Counted from the first letter of the stretch, positions 21,063-32,433 are shown. The stretch: 64,000 nt of DNA from Nitzschia sp. DOCU1 (GCA_951394045.1 OX595997.1:558001-622000); one strand, 5' to 3'. Program-made: numbers and translations. Notes: generated by a model from the sequence alone, not told the origin.

Positions 21063-22097
21063 CTACTCCTTTGGCTGACCACGGGAGGATCGTAACGGCG
21101 GTCCCATTCGCTTTCCTCCGCGTAACTCCACCAACGAGGATATCAAGCGACTGTAGCCCCCCGTGGCGGGCACAAAATACTTGGCATGTGACATGTAATA
21201 AAAATCATGGTCAGGATTGTCTTCTCCGCTGACTTTAAACGTCGTCAAGTTGTACCCCGCCATACGAATCGCATCGGCCAAACACTGACTATAAATTCTC
21301 GAATTCGGGTAGACTTGGGCTTTGTGTGAACCACCCTTGAGAACGACTTTGGTCAGACCGGATTCTCGAATAATGGACAGGTATTGGCTTATGCTCCGAA
21401 TGCCCTTGGGCCAGAAAGCGTTTACCCCGTGTGAAGTATCCATGCCATCGCGGAGCATTTCCATGACGGAAGCATTTGGTCCCACAAAGAAAGGCTCGTC
21501 CATAACGTCTCCAATGCGTAAATGTATAACTAATTCATCCGCCTCTGGTGCTGGCCAGGATTGGTTGTATGGAAACGGGTTTTGTTTGTAGCGATCAAAA
21601 AGGTCATTCAAAAACGTAAAGTTGTTCCCCCTGTCTGTGTCCAAGGGAATCTCATGACAAACCTTATTCCAATACTCTCCGGCAATGGATAATTCTTTCG
21701 ATCTGCTGGCCGCGATCGAAGTGTCGCAAGATTTGCAGCCTTTCAAGCAATCCCCGAGCTGATATTTCATCCATTTTACCTTGTAGCGTGTATAAGTATT
21801 CTTTTTGACAATTTGCCGTTGCACACAAGATTCGATCCATTGGTCGGAAGGTTCCCATGATGGACGACGACTGTCTGACGAGGAGTCCTCCTCCTCCTGC
21901 CAAGAAATGTTCCACGACGATCGAGATTCGATGGTCCGATTTTGACTATCCAGGAGTTCTCCTTTTACAGCGAAAAATGTCGGCTGCTGCGAATCTGGCT
22001 CTTCTTGAGTTGGTAGTTGCAGCATGGACGGCACGACCATCAGAGCCCACACCAAGGTAGGAAATGCCAATATGGCTCTGCCATCGTGTCTCTTCAT
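21063..22097 (-). CDS. secretory-pathway fucosyltransferase-like protein (HxRxGD motif)
   Basis: The 344-residue protein has a basic start and a signal anchor (AILAFPTLVWALMVVPSML), then a Ser/Glu-rich stem and a lumenal domain with two Cys pairs (CLKGCKSC). ELVIHLRIGDVMD matches the HxRxGD GDP-fucose-binding motif of the alpha-1,2/alpha-1,6 fucosyltransferase superfamily. The C-terminal SHAKYFVPATGGYSRLISSL resembles that superfamily's last motif. It would act on glycans in the Golgi. It could instead belong to a related GT-B family of unknown specificity. Single exon. Confidence 0.6.
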   Translation of the reverse strand: MKRHDGRAILAFPTLVWALMVVPSMLQLPTQEEPDSQQPTFFAVKGELLDSQNRTIESRSSWNISWQEEEDSSSDSRRPSWEPSDQWIESCVQRQIVKKNTYTRYKVKWMKYQLGDCLKGCKSCDTSIAASRSKELSIAGEYWNKVCHEIPLDTDRGNNFTFLNDLFDRYKQNPFPYNQSWPAPEADELVIHLRIGDVMDEPFFVGPNASVMEMLRDGMDTSHGVNAFWPKGIRSISQYLSIIRESGLTKVVLKGGSHKAQVYPNSRIYSQCLADAIRMAGYNLTTFKVSGEDNPDHDFYYMSHAKYFVPATGGYSRLISSLVELRGGKRMGPPLRSSRGQPKE

Positions 22098-23073
22098 TTA
22101 TATTCCAAGCAACCAACGAGATCTTCGAGTCGACACTGGAATAAAGGTAAACAATTCAAGGTCTTCTCGTGGGCTAGCAGAATAGTCGTTGTTGTGGAGT
22201 CCTGTTGCTGATTTCTCTCTGCACTATGGTTGTTTAAGTGAAAATGGCGGGATTCAACGCATCCGACCTCATCTTTCCTCGTACGACACGAGTTTCTTAC
22301 CATCGCATCCCCCACACAGCATGGCACGTGTTTTACGTAGGTGGGCCAAAAATTTGATTAACCCGAGCGCAGCGAGGGTTTTGGTGCACCGCAGGTTCGC
22401 CGAAGACCACCAGTAGCTACTCTAGCATCCGAGTCCATACAGAAGGACTGCAACCGGTAGATACTCGTTTATCTTAGCTACTAGTGATACTAAGAGTGAC
22501 CAGCACAACTAGCCATATAACTGCTAGTAGAGCGATAATCATCACTATTGTTCCTACTATCTACCGGTATATAGTTGGTCACGAGTCGACGTGTGGTGTC
22601 GCGTCCTGACTGTACTACTTAGGTTATTCCATGTCGAGTCGAGTCATAGCAAGGAACGGACGAAAAGGCCCCACAGGCGCGATTGACGTCTCCTATGAGC
22701 TTCTTCGTCCAATCCCTTTCAGTGTACAGTCTACCACCATAGTTTTGGTAGTGTTCGTCGAAGCCAATGTCTGCAAGGTCAGCCCTAATGCGTTACGTCG
22801 TTATCTCCGCTTGTGCGAGGCCACTGGCCGTCATACTAGCAAGGATTCCTGCAAGGACGTAAAGCCCTCATTGATTCCTTTTCATATCAGCAACAGCAGT
22901 AATGGCAGCACTCACAATCGAATCGGTGCCTTCATCACTGGCTGGCAGATTGCCATACCTGAATGGTGCATACTTGCGAACACGTGGAGTGCCGGTAGAT
23001 AAATGAATTGGAATTGCTTTGATGGAACCGCCCACCCGAAGAAGATCGTCCCTCTCAGTCGCCAGTCGGTCTT
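22098..23073 (-). other. flank with coding-like minus-strand segment(s), possibly exons or a decayed extension
   Basis: Minus-strand reading from about 23130 to 22870 gives VQEEIKALKDRLATERDDL, then GGSIKAIPIHLSTGTPRVRK and PFRYGNLPASDEGTDSI. A GTGAGT follows the last Ile. Further down in the same frame, after two stops, comes DIGFDEHYQNYGGRLYTERD (about 22785-22725). The simplest single intron does not keep phase, so I cannot build a gene. It may be a small spliced gene, a C-terminal extension of the neighbouring methyltransferase, or a remnant. The rest (about 22098-22620) shows nothing. Confidence 0.25.
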
Positions 23074-24003
23074 TCAATGCTTTGATTTCTTCTTGGACGG
23101 TCCTGCGTTTTGAGACGAGAGTTTGACTCCTCGCCCGTCATCGATGTGTTTCTTTTCCAATCTGTAGAGAAGTATCTTGGAGAGTTCTTGGACTTGGATT
23201 TCTTGCCACAGTGCTCGATTCTGACGTACATGGGTCGTATCTAGAATCCGAGGAAGGAGAAACTCGGGCCTCGAAAAGCTCCAAACGCAAAATGTCGCGC
23301 CTGGCTCAAGAACGCGGTGAACACTCTTCAAGACGCTTCGACACTGGTCGTATTCGTCGGCACAAAAGAGGGCGTCCACTAGTCCCTTGTCTAGACATGC
23401 TTTCATCATTCCGTTGCGAAATGCCGAAAGTTCTGTGGCGTCGTCTTGGATAAAATTCATATGCCCTTGCTGAATGTATTCGGCACAGCGTTGACTCATA
23501 CTTTCGATGACTCGGCTGGATACATCCACTTGAATGATAGGGCCTCTCCATCCTCGATCAATCATTTCTTCTCCTAGTCGACTGTTACCACAACCAAGCA
23601 TTAATATTGGCTCGTCTCGATCCGCATTTGGCTCAATCCCTATCGTCTGCGCCAAAGTTGTCCTGAGAACTGTACTCGAATTCCCTTCGTGGTAGTAATG
23701 ATCCAGTCGTCTGTGTTCGTATTCCCAGACATCATCTAGACTGACATCTCCCCATTCCAGGGAATCTTGTGGCCCCAAACTTTGATATGCCGCATTCCAA
23801 TACTCAGCGTCGCCATAGGGTGGAACGGGCAACCGAAAGCTTTTGGTGCCAATGGCCTGTTTGATCCGATCAATGATGTATCTGCCTCGCAATGACATGC
23901 TGAATGACGCGGCGGCTGATGTATCGAGAATAAAGTTATTTAAGCTTTGGAACTTGACATCGACTGTATCCCATCCCGAGAACAATAACAGACTCAACGG
24001 CAA
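23074..24003 (-). CDS. class I SAM methyltransferase, EEF1A lysine methyltransferase 4/METTL13-like
   Basis: The 309-residue protein has a Rossmann methyltransferase core from about 65: the entry motif YGDAEYWNAAYQ, the SAM-binding motif I PILMLGCGNSRLGEEM, an acidic post-I residue (IIQVDVSS), and CLDKGLVDALFC as the IDKGTLDA-type motif IV. Together these typify the METTL13/EEF1AKMT4 group, which methylates elongation factor 1A lysines. The last 35 residues are basic. A start at 23898 (MSLRGRYII) would drop a 35-residue hydrophobic leader and fits the family length better. Substrate assignment is by family only. Confidence 0.75.
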   Translation of the reverse strand: MPLSLLLFSGWDTVDVKFQSLNNFILDTSAAASFSMSLRGRYIIDRIKQAIGTKSFRLPVPPYGDAEYWNAAYQSLGPQDSLEWGDVSLDDVWEYEHRRLDHYYHEGNSSTVLRTTLAQTIGIEPNADRDEPILMLGCGNSRLGEEMIDRGWRGPIIQVDVSSRVIESMSQRCAEYIQQGHMNFIQDDATELSAFRNGMMKACLDKGLVDALFCADEYDQCRSVLKSVHRVLEPGATFCVWSFSRPEFLLPRILDTTHVRQNRALWQEIQVQELSKILLYRLEKKHIDDGRGVKLSSQNAGPSKKKSKH

Positions 24004-24825
24004 TTGGCTGCTCAGGGTCTACGGTCGGTATCCTCGTTGACACTACACTCTCATCGGTTTGTAATGATTCGGTAGTGCAATCATTGTGGTGGCAACACAA
24101 AAATCAAAAAACGAAAGGTTGTGAGAGCGTTTCCTTGAAAGGGGGGAGGGGGCGAGGACCACGATTCTTTATCCCCCAGTGTTAGGTCCATTAAGTCGTC
24201 GCGTCCGTCCGTCCGTCGCGTCAAACCCGAGACTATCAACAGAGCAAGATTCGAACTACTTCCGCTTTTCTTTTGCAATTACCTTTTAGAAGCTAAAAGA
24301 ACTGGTTTACCAGAACAAGCTCAATTCCTTGTTGGATAATAGGCAGTTTGATTTGGTTTTGTCAACTTTAACTAAAAGCTACCCAGCCAGCATAACCTCT
24401 AGTACTGCCCCCGCAGCAGGACTCCTCGGAAAACTACTACTACTACAGCATCGCGCTCATGACATCTTTTCGAGAGAGACAATCACGAGCGCGTGGACAT
24501 TGTTATAACGGCGGCAGCGCCGAAACCTCCCATGTATCGAGAGCACGTGATTGCAATAGCTCGTTTCACTACTACTGCTGTCCTCGCTACTCTAGTAGGG
24601 ACGAGCCGTCGTCGTCGTGCAAGTAATTTTGTCAGGAAGCAAGACAAGTAGCCGAAGAAGGTGTGCGTCGCAGTAGCCCGTTTTCTCCAGCACCAACAAT
24701 GGGTGGAATGCCAAAGACGTGATCCCTTATAAAGTGGGAATGCCAGAGTCAGGGGCATGGTAAATGATCTGCTCAAGAAGTCACAAGGTAGAACGTAGCA
24801 GGAGCCTAAACTTGAAGACATTCCC
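24004..24825. other. intergenic; no gene seen
   Basis: It contains a G-rich run near 24138-24152 and GTCC repeats near 24205-24217. No convincing coding frame. Confidence 0.35.
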
Positions 24826-26665
24826 CTAAAGTCCCAATTCATTGTCCGCCCACTGTGTTTGATTCAATTTTTTGTGGACGTGCTGGACGCCGTCAGTCGT
24901 TACCACATCCTCGCCCACCTCCTGCCATGAAGGATCCACGGGCGAGGCAATGGGTGTGACTCGTTTAGCTGCGCCGCCGACGGCTAGCCGTTGCTGGCGG
25001 GTCGTCGTGTTGGTGTATGATTCCGTCGTCGCTTGCCTTGTTGTTTCTTCTTCTTCTAGTTGCTTGGCTCGTTTCGAACGTGCGTGGCGAAACCAATGCG
25101 CCACCTTTTTGCGACTTTCTACCAGGTCCGCTTCCACCCACGCGCCACATTCGTCAAGTTTGAGGAATCGACCTCCCGATTGGTGAATAATGGAAATAAT
25201 CTTTTCGGCAACGTCCGTCTTTTGATATTTGCCCAATTTCTCATATTCTTCAAAATACATGTCGACAATATGAAGTGCCCGCAACGTCCCAGTATGTTCT
25301 CGTGCACCGCTTTGTTTGCCAAATAGTACATCAAATCGTCCGGGCACTAGAATCGTTTCCTTTGTTGTTGTATCAACGCCAACTTCTTTTCGTTCTTCAT
25401 GTTGCTGTTGCCTTTCTTCTTGTGCCCGTACTCTGACTACCCACTGATAATGCCATGCATTAGAACAAATAATCGTCCCGTTGTCGTTTTCATGATACGG
25501 CGATGCCGAATCCATTGGAATGCCATAGGTTTGCAATATAAAATCGAGTTCGGATTTATTTCCAAAATGCACCTGCATTTGGTATCGAAATTTCTCGTCC
25601 ATTAGCAATTGAAATCCCGCCACATAGGGACGTAACGCAGGATCATTGTAACAATAGTGAGCCCCACCGAGCCGAAAGGGCAAGATGCCGTTTAATTTCA
25701 CCGTTCCTTCATACACGTCCATGGAAACCTTGAACGAACATAAATTCATGACGATAACGACCAATCCCTTCTTTTGCGTTTCTTCGTCTCGAAGACAAGC
25801 CATGGCCATGTACCAAAGGAGTCGAAACTAAAATTAATTCACACGAGAAATGATGTTCTGCGAGTGAGCAACAAGCCGGCGGTGCGCCTATGATACTCCT
25901 ATCGCACTTTCGTACCTCGCTTTCTTTGGACCATTCACAGTCCGTTGGAAAATTATCGTAATAGTTGGATGTGGCAATCATCATGACGGCCCGTCCTGCG
26001 GCATCGCGTTCTGGCAAGACTTGCATAAAGCCCGAATCGACCATTTGTTGTTCCAGGGGACTCAAATCCGAGTAGTGTATGTCTTTACCCAGTAATTCGG
26101 TGGGAAACAGCGCTTGTTTGGATTGAAAATGGCGAACCATTAATAGAGCAGCTTCTTTGGCGCCAAATTGCCGACTCCGTAAAAACATTAGACGTCGACT
26201 GTTGACGTAGGCCGCATTTTCTTGTTGTGCCATCACATACGCGTCCTTGTCCGTCATTTGGTCCAGTTCGGCTTGGAGTTGTTCTAGACTGGAGCGAATC
26301 ATTTCTGGATCTTCTTCCAGGGGAGGATCCAAACCATGAATTTGAAATAGAATTTGTTCATGCTCCCCTAACGATAATTGTTCAAGGCCTTGCGCCAAGA
26401 GAGTTTCAGCGAGTTGACCTTCTTGTTCCGTTTCAGGAAATCGTTCGACGGGTAACGCCGCAGATAGCGACTGCTGGGGTTCCAAATCACCATATTGTGG
26501 AGGCTGAGAAACACTGCCATGGTTGTGGGGGTGGTGGGGGTTGCGATTGGTATCACTCATGGACAATAGCATGCTTTGGTCTTTTGGTCGTTTGTTGTTA
26601 TCGTCGCTTGGTGGAATGGGCGGGGGGGGAGAAATGAAAATGAGAAGCAAGGTTCTATGACACAT
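24826..26665 (-). CDS. CRAL-TRIO-like + DUF6824 protein
   Basis: Two exons, 26665-25916 and 25827-24826; the 88-nt intron (GTACGA..TTTTAG) is in phase 0, giving 583 residues. The start may instead be at 26572 or 26557. A Pro/Asn/His-rich leader is followed by a region resembling a CRAL-TRIO N-terminal helix bundle and lipid-binding domain (about 120-370: RSRQFGAKEAALLMVRHF, SGFMQVLPERDAAGRAVMMI, then DEETQKKGLVVIVMNL). The C-terminal part holds DUF6824 (RFDVLFGKQSGAREHTGTLR, RFLKLD, WVEAD, KVAHWFRHAR), a domain abundant in diatoms and thought to bind DNA or protein. A link between lipid sensing and regulation is inference. It is head-to-head with the DUF547 gene, 289 bp apart. Confidence 0.75.
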
Positions 26666-26954
26666 GTTCGCCGGGAAAAGTAAGCGCCAAGCTTGGATCT
26701 TTGAACATAGCTAATCATGACATTCCACTTGGAAGATTCTGGAGTGGCTGCCTCCTCCGAGGAGCAAGGATTCCCTTTGTCTGTCTGTAATGTTGGTTTG
26801 TCTGAATCTTTCCAAAGAAAAGATTCTTCACACGATATGAAGTCGATAGCGGAGTAGGAACGCAGAGAGCACACGAGGGGCAAAAACGAAAGCTCCACAA
26901 TACAGGTCGACGCTTGCGTTTTATTTCATCTCTTTCGGAATTGTAACATTCGTA
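26666..26954. promoter_or_regulatory. candidate bidirectional promoter
   Basis: Only 289 bp separate the divergent starts of the CRAL-TRIO-like/DUF6824 gene and the DUF547 gene, so both promoters must lie in or beside this stretch. No specific motif is claimed. Confidence 0.4.
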
Positions 26955-27899
26955 ATGATGGATTTCTTGAAACCACTGCAGTACGCCCTGGAGAAACAGG
27001 TGGTTAGTCGGAACATTCCCGACGTATCTTCGTTGACGGACCGTTGGAAGTTTCTGCCACAATTCGAGGATCCCCAGGTGGATCATTCCTTGTGGGATCA
27101 AGTATTGAAACGACACGTCTACCCGAATTGTAACGTGGGTTCCATGGGGGGTTGTCATGCCGTGGATTATGATGGAATAGCCCAAGATCCTGAATTTGCA
27201 GCCTACCTAGATCAGCTAGCGAAAATGGACCTGGCTGTACTTTCTCGGCCCGAACAGCTCGCTCTTTGGATCAATGCCTACAATGCCTTGTGTATTTCTC
27301 TCATTGTCAAAGCCGATAGTGGACGAGAAAGTCGTCTCCAAAGTATCACAGAACTTTCCAATGATACGGACGGTCCAGTTTGGGACCAAATCGCTGGAAC
27401 TGTCGGAGGACTTGAATTGTCTCTGAATGATATTGAGCATGTGCAATTGCGAAGTCATTGGGATGAACCCTCCATTCATGCCTGTATTGTATGTGCTTCG
27501 GCGAGTTGTCCCAATCTACGACGTGAGGCTTTTGTAGCCTCAAGTCTTCGAGAACAAATGAATTCTCAAGTACGCGAGTGGCTGGCACATCCTAGCAAAG
27601 GTTTATGTCTCAAGGATGATCAATTATGGTTGTCCAAGATTTTCTTGTGGTTTGGTGACGACTTTGGAAATAACTTGGCCATTTCCAATTTTCCATTTTT
27701 TGGAAGTGTGTGGGCCGAAAAGAACTTTCGTGGCTGGTTGGCGCAATTTTTAATGGACAAGGCATTGGCGACGCGAGTGGAATATGGTAATGATGGATTA
27801 CGCTATTTGGACTATGATTGGACATTGAATCGATGGATCAACCAAGGGACGGAGGAAACATCGTCAGGGGATGGTCCTGATGAGACCTCGTCGAGCTAG
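26955..27899 (+). CDS. DUF547 domain protein
   Basis: The 314-residue protein has the DUF547 core from about 55 to 215: ALWINAYNALCISLIVK, the conserved GGLELSLNDIEHVQLR, and IHACIVCASASCPNLRREAF with its Cys pair. Acidic, Ser/Thr-rich residues end the protein. DUF547 proteins occur across bacteria, plants and protists, often fused to glutaredoxin or DEP domains, and their biochemical role is unknown. There is no signal peptide or membrane segment. The 3' end converges on the BSD/TM gene, 143 bp apart. Confidence 0.88.
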   Translation: MMDFLKPLQYALEKQVVSRNIPDVSSLTDRWKFLPQFEDPQVDHSLWDQVLKRHVYPNCNVGSMGGCHAVDYDGIAQDPEFAAYLDQLAKMDLAVLSRPEQLALWINAYNALCISLIVKADSGRESRLQSITELSNDTDGPVWDQIAGTVGGLELSLNDIEHVQLRSHWDEPSIHACIVCASASCPNLRREAFVASSLREQMNSQVREWLAHPSKGLCLKDDQLWLSKIFLWFGDDFGNNLAISNFPFFGSVWAEKNFRGWLAQFLMDKALATRVEYGNDGLRYLDYDWTLNRWINQGTEETSSGDGPDETSSS

Positions 27900-28042
27900 C
27901 CTACGTGGTTGGGCGATGAACAGTGACTATTTCCCTTCTAGCCATAATCCATTAGTCCCATGTTTAGTATAGTTGTGACAATCTCTAGTAAAGAATACAT
28001 GCGATATGTAACTTTCGTAGGTATTTCGTTTAACTTTGTGGA

Positions 28043-29725
28043 CTACAAGTCGACAGCAGCACCATCTGAGTGCTTCCACGGCGCCTCATGCAAGGTCACC
28101 TTGTTTCCACGAGAGTGTACCACACGAAGTTGCGTTCCTCCCGACAAAAGTTGCAGGGATCGTACTTTCTTCCATTCCCACAATCGTTCCGTCGTGTGGT
28201 TGGCGTCGTCCAATTGGATGGCGGTAACAGTCAACAGTCCATTCTTGCTAGCCATTACTTGAACTTGAGTACGAGGACGTCCTTGGGGTGCACACATGTG
28301 AGCAAACGCCTTTTCCTTATACTCATCGGGTGCCCACCAAGGAGCCAAAAAGTCGACAGTATTATCCACGACGGCTAACTCGGTCAGGTACTGTCCAGGT
28401 CGCATGGGAGCACAGAGAGCGTCCCCGGCAATGACACTGGTTGGAATCCAATGCCACAAACACCACATACCCGCCAAACAGGGAGCAATAATAAAGAACA
28501 CAAAAAGGGCGGCGTATCGTGACAGTCTCCTCTTTGCCGAAGGAGGTTTGCCGATACCATCCTTCGTGTCCTCTGCTGTCACCTTGGTAGTAGTAAGAGT
28601 ACTTGTAGTCGATTCGAGGGAAGAGCAATCATCCACAAACAAGGCAATCTTGGAGGAGTTGTCGGTTTCCACGGTGATCACAGTCAAAGGCTCTGCTGGT
28701 TCTTTTGTCGTCTCGGACGTATCTGGAATAAATGCATTGTCGTTGCCTTCCTTCTCGCTTGTTTCTGACACCAAGGGGGCTGCTGGACCCGAACTCACAA
28801 TGATAGGTTCACTTGCATTGCTGGATAATGATGATGCAATGTCTTTCGTGTCCGCTTCGTTTCCTGCCAAAGCTTTTGCATCGTGGACAGGGCTTGGTGC
28901 TTCTGCTGCCATCAGCGACGCCAAATCTTGGGTACTAGCGTCATTGTTGTTCTGAAGCAAATCATTGTTCGCCTCGAGTGTCGTAACATCTGTCATATCA
29001 TCATCGACAGCATTGTCCAGTGGAATGAACATTGTAGCTTCGCCATCTACTTCTTCTTCATCGGGGCGGCCCATACTATCTGCTTCTTCCACCTGCTCGA
29101 TGACTTTCATTGGTGGAGTATCCTCGTGGTTCATGATAATGGAAGTTGTGGTGGTTGTTAGAGGTGTATCGTCAAAGAGTGCCATGTTTGTCGAATGTTG
29201 TGCTTGGACAATGCCCTCTATCATGTCTACCAAACTTGCGTTCGAGTCGCTGTGGTTGCCAATCATGACCGTGGAGGGCGATGACACGTTTCGTTCTTTA
29301 GTAGTATGTTCCACGGTTCGCACCGACGACTCGTGAAGAAACAAGTTGACATTGCACGATGCGCGCTCCTGCATAGCTTGTAGAACGCGTGACACATGAC
29401 AACAACGATATTCATAACGTTGCCAAAAACTTTCATGTGGAATTTGTGTCGGCACTAATGTTTGATAAAAGTGTTGGACTGCCCTATAGCGTTCTTGTTC
29501 CTGAAGGAGCCAGGCCTTTTTCTCGGGAGTCCAAATGGTTTGATAAAACCGTGTCAAAAACTCCTTATCGTCTTGATTGGAAGACATTTTTTGAAGAGGT
29601 GTTGTATATGTGAATTCTTGGCTTCGTAGCCAATCCATGTGTTGTTGAGCGGCACGTTGCATTTCGGCATTATCGTCCATATTAGCAGCAATAGCAGCAG
29701 CAGTATCATTAGAGCAAGATTCCAT
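28043..29725 (-). CDS. BSD-like domain protein with one membrane segment
   Basis: The 560-residue protein has an N-terminal segment (about 55-110) ending in the BSD-type signature VPTQIPHESFWQRYEYRC. A long Asp/Glu/Ser/Thr-rich disordered region follows (about 150-385), then a basic patch KRRLSRYA, one transmembrane helix (about 405-425: ALFVFFIIAPCLAGMWCLWH) and a compact C-terminal domain of about 130 residues. The last part is unknown. Topology suggests a single-pass membrane protein with a large acidic tail. The BSD call rests on the FW..Y pattern and is moderate. Single exon. Confidence 0.6.
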   Translation of the reverse strand: MESCSNDTAAAIAANMDDNAEMQRAAQQHMDWLRSQEFTYTTPLQKMSSNQDDKEFLTRFYQTIWTPEKKAWLLQEQERYRAVQHFYQTLVPTQIPHESFWQRYEYRCCHVSRVLQAMQERASCNVNLFLHESSVRTVEHTTKERNVSSPSTVMIGNHSDSNASLVDMIEGIVQAQHSTNMALFDDTPLTTTTTSIIMNHEDTPPMKVIEQVEEADSMGRPDEEEVDGEATMFIPLDNAVDDDMTDVTTLEANNDLLQNNNDASTQDLASLMAAEAPSPVHDAKALAGNEADTKDIASSLSSNASEPIIVSSGPAAPLVSETSEKEGNDNAFIPDTSETTKEPAEPLTVITVETDNSSKIALFVDDCSSLESTTSTLTTTKVTAEDTKDGIGKPPSAKRRLSRYAALFVFFIIAPCLAGMWCLWHWIPTSVIAGDALCAPMRPGQYLTELAVVDNTVDFLAPWWAPDEYKEKAFAHMCAPQGRPRTQVQVMASKNGLLTVTAIQLDDANHTTERLWEWKKVRSLQLLSGGTQLRVVHSRGNKVTLHEAPWKHSDGAAVDL

Positions 29726-30348
29726 GGTATGTCTATCTTTGGAGCAAGGTCAAAGGAAATCTTATTGTTGTTGGCAACAGCAGCAGGAGGGAACCAAATG
29801 AGAAGCATTCCTGATCCGAGACTCCAACACAGGAAACGACGCCCCGCCCACATCAGAAAGATTGGAAAGAAACGATGAATGACGCCGACCCAATTTGAAA
29901 TTGTGATTGGCGAAAAAAAGCCTTCGCCGGAAAGCAACGCGAACGGTATTTTGGCGCCGGCCGTGCCGTACTTTCCGTCGTGAGTGCCCCTTCATGAGCT
30001 TCCAAGTGGAATGATCTTATTGGATCTTGGGCTCACAAGTGGAGATTTCTCCAAAAGATCATGTCGGTCGTTGATGATACCAGCGGGATTGGATCTTTGT
30101 TGCCTTCGGTGCCGTTCTTGACAACTGGTGACTACCATTGGAACTCAAGATTGGTCTAGCTAGTGTGATGCCAATACTAGCGTCTCTCTGGTAGTGGCAA
30201 AGGATTATTACTCTGTCGTATTATTGGAAGGAAATCATGAGATCATCCTAGCATGCCCATAAATTCTGGGCGAGAACGTCGTTGTCGTGGCGTGTTCTTC
30301 CAGCACACAAATTCTTTGACAGTGTTTGCGTCCAACACCATCGAGAAG
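29726..30348. other. intergenic; no gene seen
   Basis: 5' flanks of two divergent genes (BSD/TM and serine hydrolase A). Short frames only. Confidence 0.35.
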
Positions 30349-31905
30349 ATGCCAGTCCAAAAGTCGATCCCCTTGTGTCGTCCACGAGCCATGGTCATTC
30401 GGATGGCCTGGCTGGTCGTACTCACATGTCCCTTGGGTTCCAGGAGTGTCCAAGGCCAAAGCTATGACTTTACGTATCTCGATCAAGTCATGAAAGATTC
30501 GATCGACTATTGGGGCGTCCGAGGTGCTTCGATTGCGTTTTTCGATAGGGTAAGATGCATTGCTCGCTTTCTTTATCATAACTGCACTTTCTCAAGTCCA
30601 AAGTTCTCGTTTCTACTTGTGGCTGTTGTTGTTGTTGTTGCGCATTACTAGAATTCCATGACAGAACCCATTGTGCGCGGTTATGGACGTACTGCCAGCG
30701 GTGCGACTAGCGCACCAGTCACTGCCGACACGGCATTCATGTTGGCATCCGTCAGCAAAGTATTTGCCGGCACGGCAGTCCTCAAATTGGTCGATCTGGG
30801 GATCGTGTCGTCGATCGATGACGACATTTGCAACGTGTATGGGGAAATCACTTCGGCATGCCGGAATCCACATTATCCCAATATTCCTGTCACTTGGCGC
30901 ATGCTGGTCACGCATCGATCGTCATTCGTGGCGGATATTCCTTCGTATCCTACCCAAGATGGAGGTTATTTGGAACCCTCCTTTGGACCGACGGGAGGAT
31001 ATTTTGGATTGGCAGCAGGGCAAGCAACGTGTCCCATGGAAGATGTGGTGGGGTTTTATCGAGACATTTTAATCGACAAGGAATCGGAAACAGTCGTGGG
31101 GTCGGAGTTGGGTGTGAATTGGTACCAACTAGCCCAGCAAGAGTTGGGTGGAATGTGGCAAAGCCACTATCGACCAGGTGGCAGAGCGGTATATTCCAAC
31201 TTTGCCGTGGGCTACATTGCTGCCTTGGTAGAACTGGCGACAAACCAAACGTTTCCAGACTTTACCCAACAATATATATTTGATCCTCTGGGTATGGCAA
31301 GCACGGCTTGGTTTCGGCGCGACTTGCCGTCCAATGTCGTGGTGGCCATGCCCGTCGAAACAAATCGTCGAGGCACGAAATTTCAGGATATTGGTCATTA
31401 TTGCTTTATTCATTATGCCTGTGGATCCTTGTATTCGACGGCTGTGGATCTAGCCAAATTTTTGGAGTCCATGTTGGACCTGGGTGTTCCGGCATTGTGG
31501 ACTTCTGAAGATGCCTTGGTGTGTTTGGAACAGAATGCCAAGGGACAACCCGTATCGGACTGCGTCTATGGTGCCGATTGGATTTTGATTGACAACGACT
31601 GGAAGGGGTGTGGTGGTGAATGGACATGGTTAGATGCTTTTGTGCATTTGGATTGGACGCATGGAGGTATCCATAATGGTTGGGAGGCGGGAGTGCAGAC
31701 GCAAATCTTGGTCTTGCCAAAGGCTGGTGTGTATACGGTGGTATTGACGAATACTGATGGCAATGATGAATTGGCGCCACAAATGATAGCCATGGAACTC
31801 ATGGATGAGGTAAGAGGAAGTAGTTTGGCGACTAAAAGACGACCGGGGTTGGCCCTTTTGCTACCGCCGGTGGTCGTCGTCGCAGTGGTAGTTTGGTTCC
31901 TGTAG
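30349..31905 (+). CDS. secreted beta-lactamase-fold serine hydrolase, copy A
   Basis: Two exons, 30349-30549 and 30652-31905; the 102-nt intron (GTAAGA..TACTAG) is in phase 0, giving 484 residues. A signal peptide (MVIRMAWLVVLTCPL) lies near the start; 30391 is an alternative start. The class C beta-lactamase/PBP-like fold is shown by the SxxK motif in LASVSKVFAG (catalytic Ser about 100, Lys 103), the YxN motif in VYSNFAVGY, and a late HGG motif. The C-terminus is a hydrophobic stretch (LALLLPPVVVVAVVVWFL), so it is probably membrane- or GPI-anchored at the surface. Eukaryotic members include esterases and peptidases; the substrate is unknown. It has a close inverted paralogue at 44.9-46.5 kb with the same intron position. 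Confidence 0.88.
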
Positions 31906-32433
31906 TTTCTATAGCATTACTTTTGACTATTTCATTCCTCCCGCTACTACTAATACTACTTTTGAACCAGATACGAAACGATTGAGAGTCTTTAGTTGTT
32001 TGTAGTGCTTTTGACGAAGACTGTTGCAAACTAAATAGTAATAGTTTTCCGACACGAACGACTGGATGGATTTCTTTGGACCCGAATGTTTTGAAACCCC
32101 CCCCGACGTCATCCCATTGGATGTGTAGAAACGCTACTGATTCCTACATACAGGCTGAGCTTGCGTTCTCGCGGACCTGGCCTGCGCGCCCGGCCCGGCC
32201 GTTGGGACAGTCTGGCGCTTTGCCGGTCTTTTTTCTCTGTCGCAGTGCAAGGATTCGTGCTTTCTTCCTTCTTTCCTCTCTCCTTGCTTCTCACCCCTGG
32301 AGCAACTGAATCATTCCTTTCTCTGTTCTTGTTTGGCTTCGTAGTCAGTAGTTATTACTGTTGACCCCGTCACAAAGGCTTCTCATTCTTCCTTTCATCA
32401 ATCGATATTCACCGACAAACAACAAAAGGCTCA
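31906..32433. other. intergenic; no gene seen
   Basis: 3' end of hydrolase A and 5' flank of the next gene. A GC-rich patch of CCGGCC type occurs near 32180-32210. Confidence 0.35.

Noticed and set aside
28404..28955. 183-residue plus-strand frame inside the BSD/TM gene
   Set aside because: Antisense to the acidic Ser/Thr-rich region; Val/Ser-rich and without motifs.
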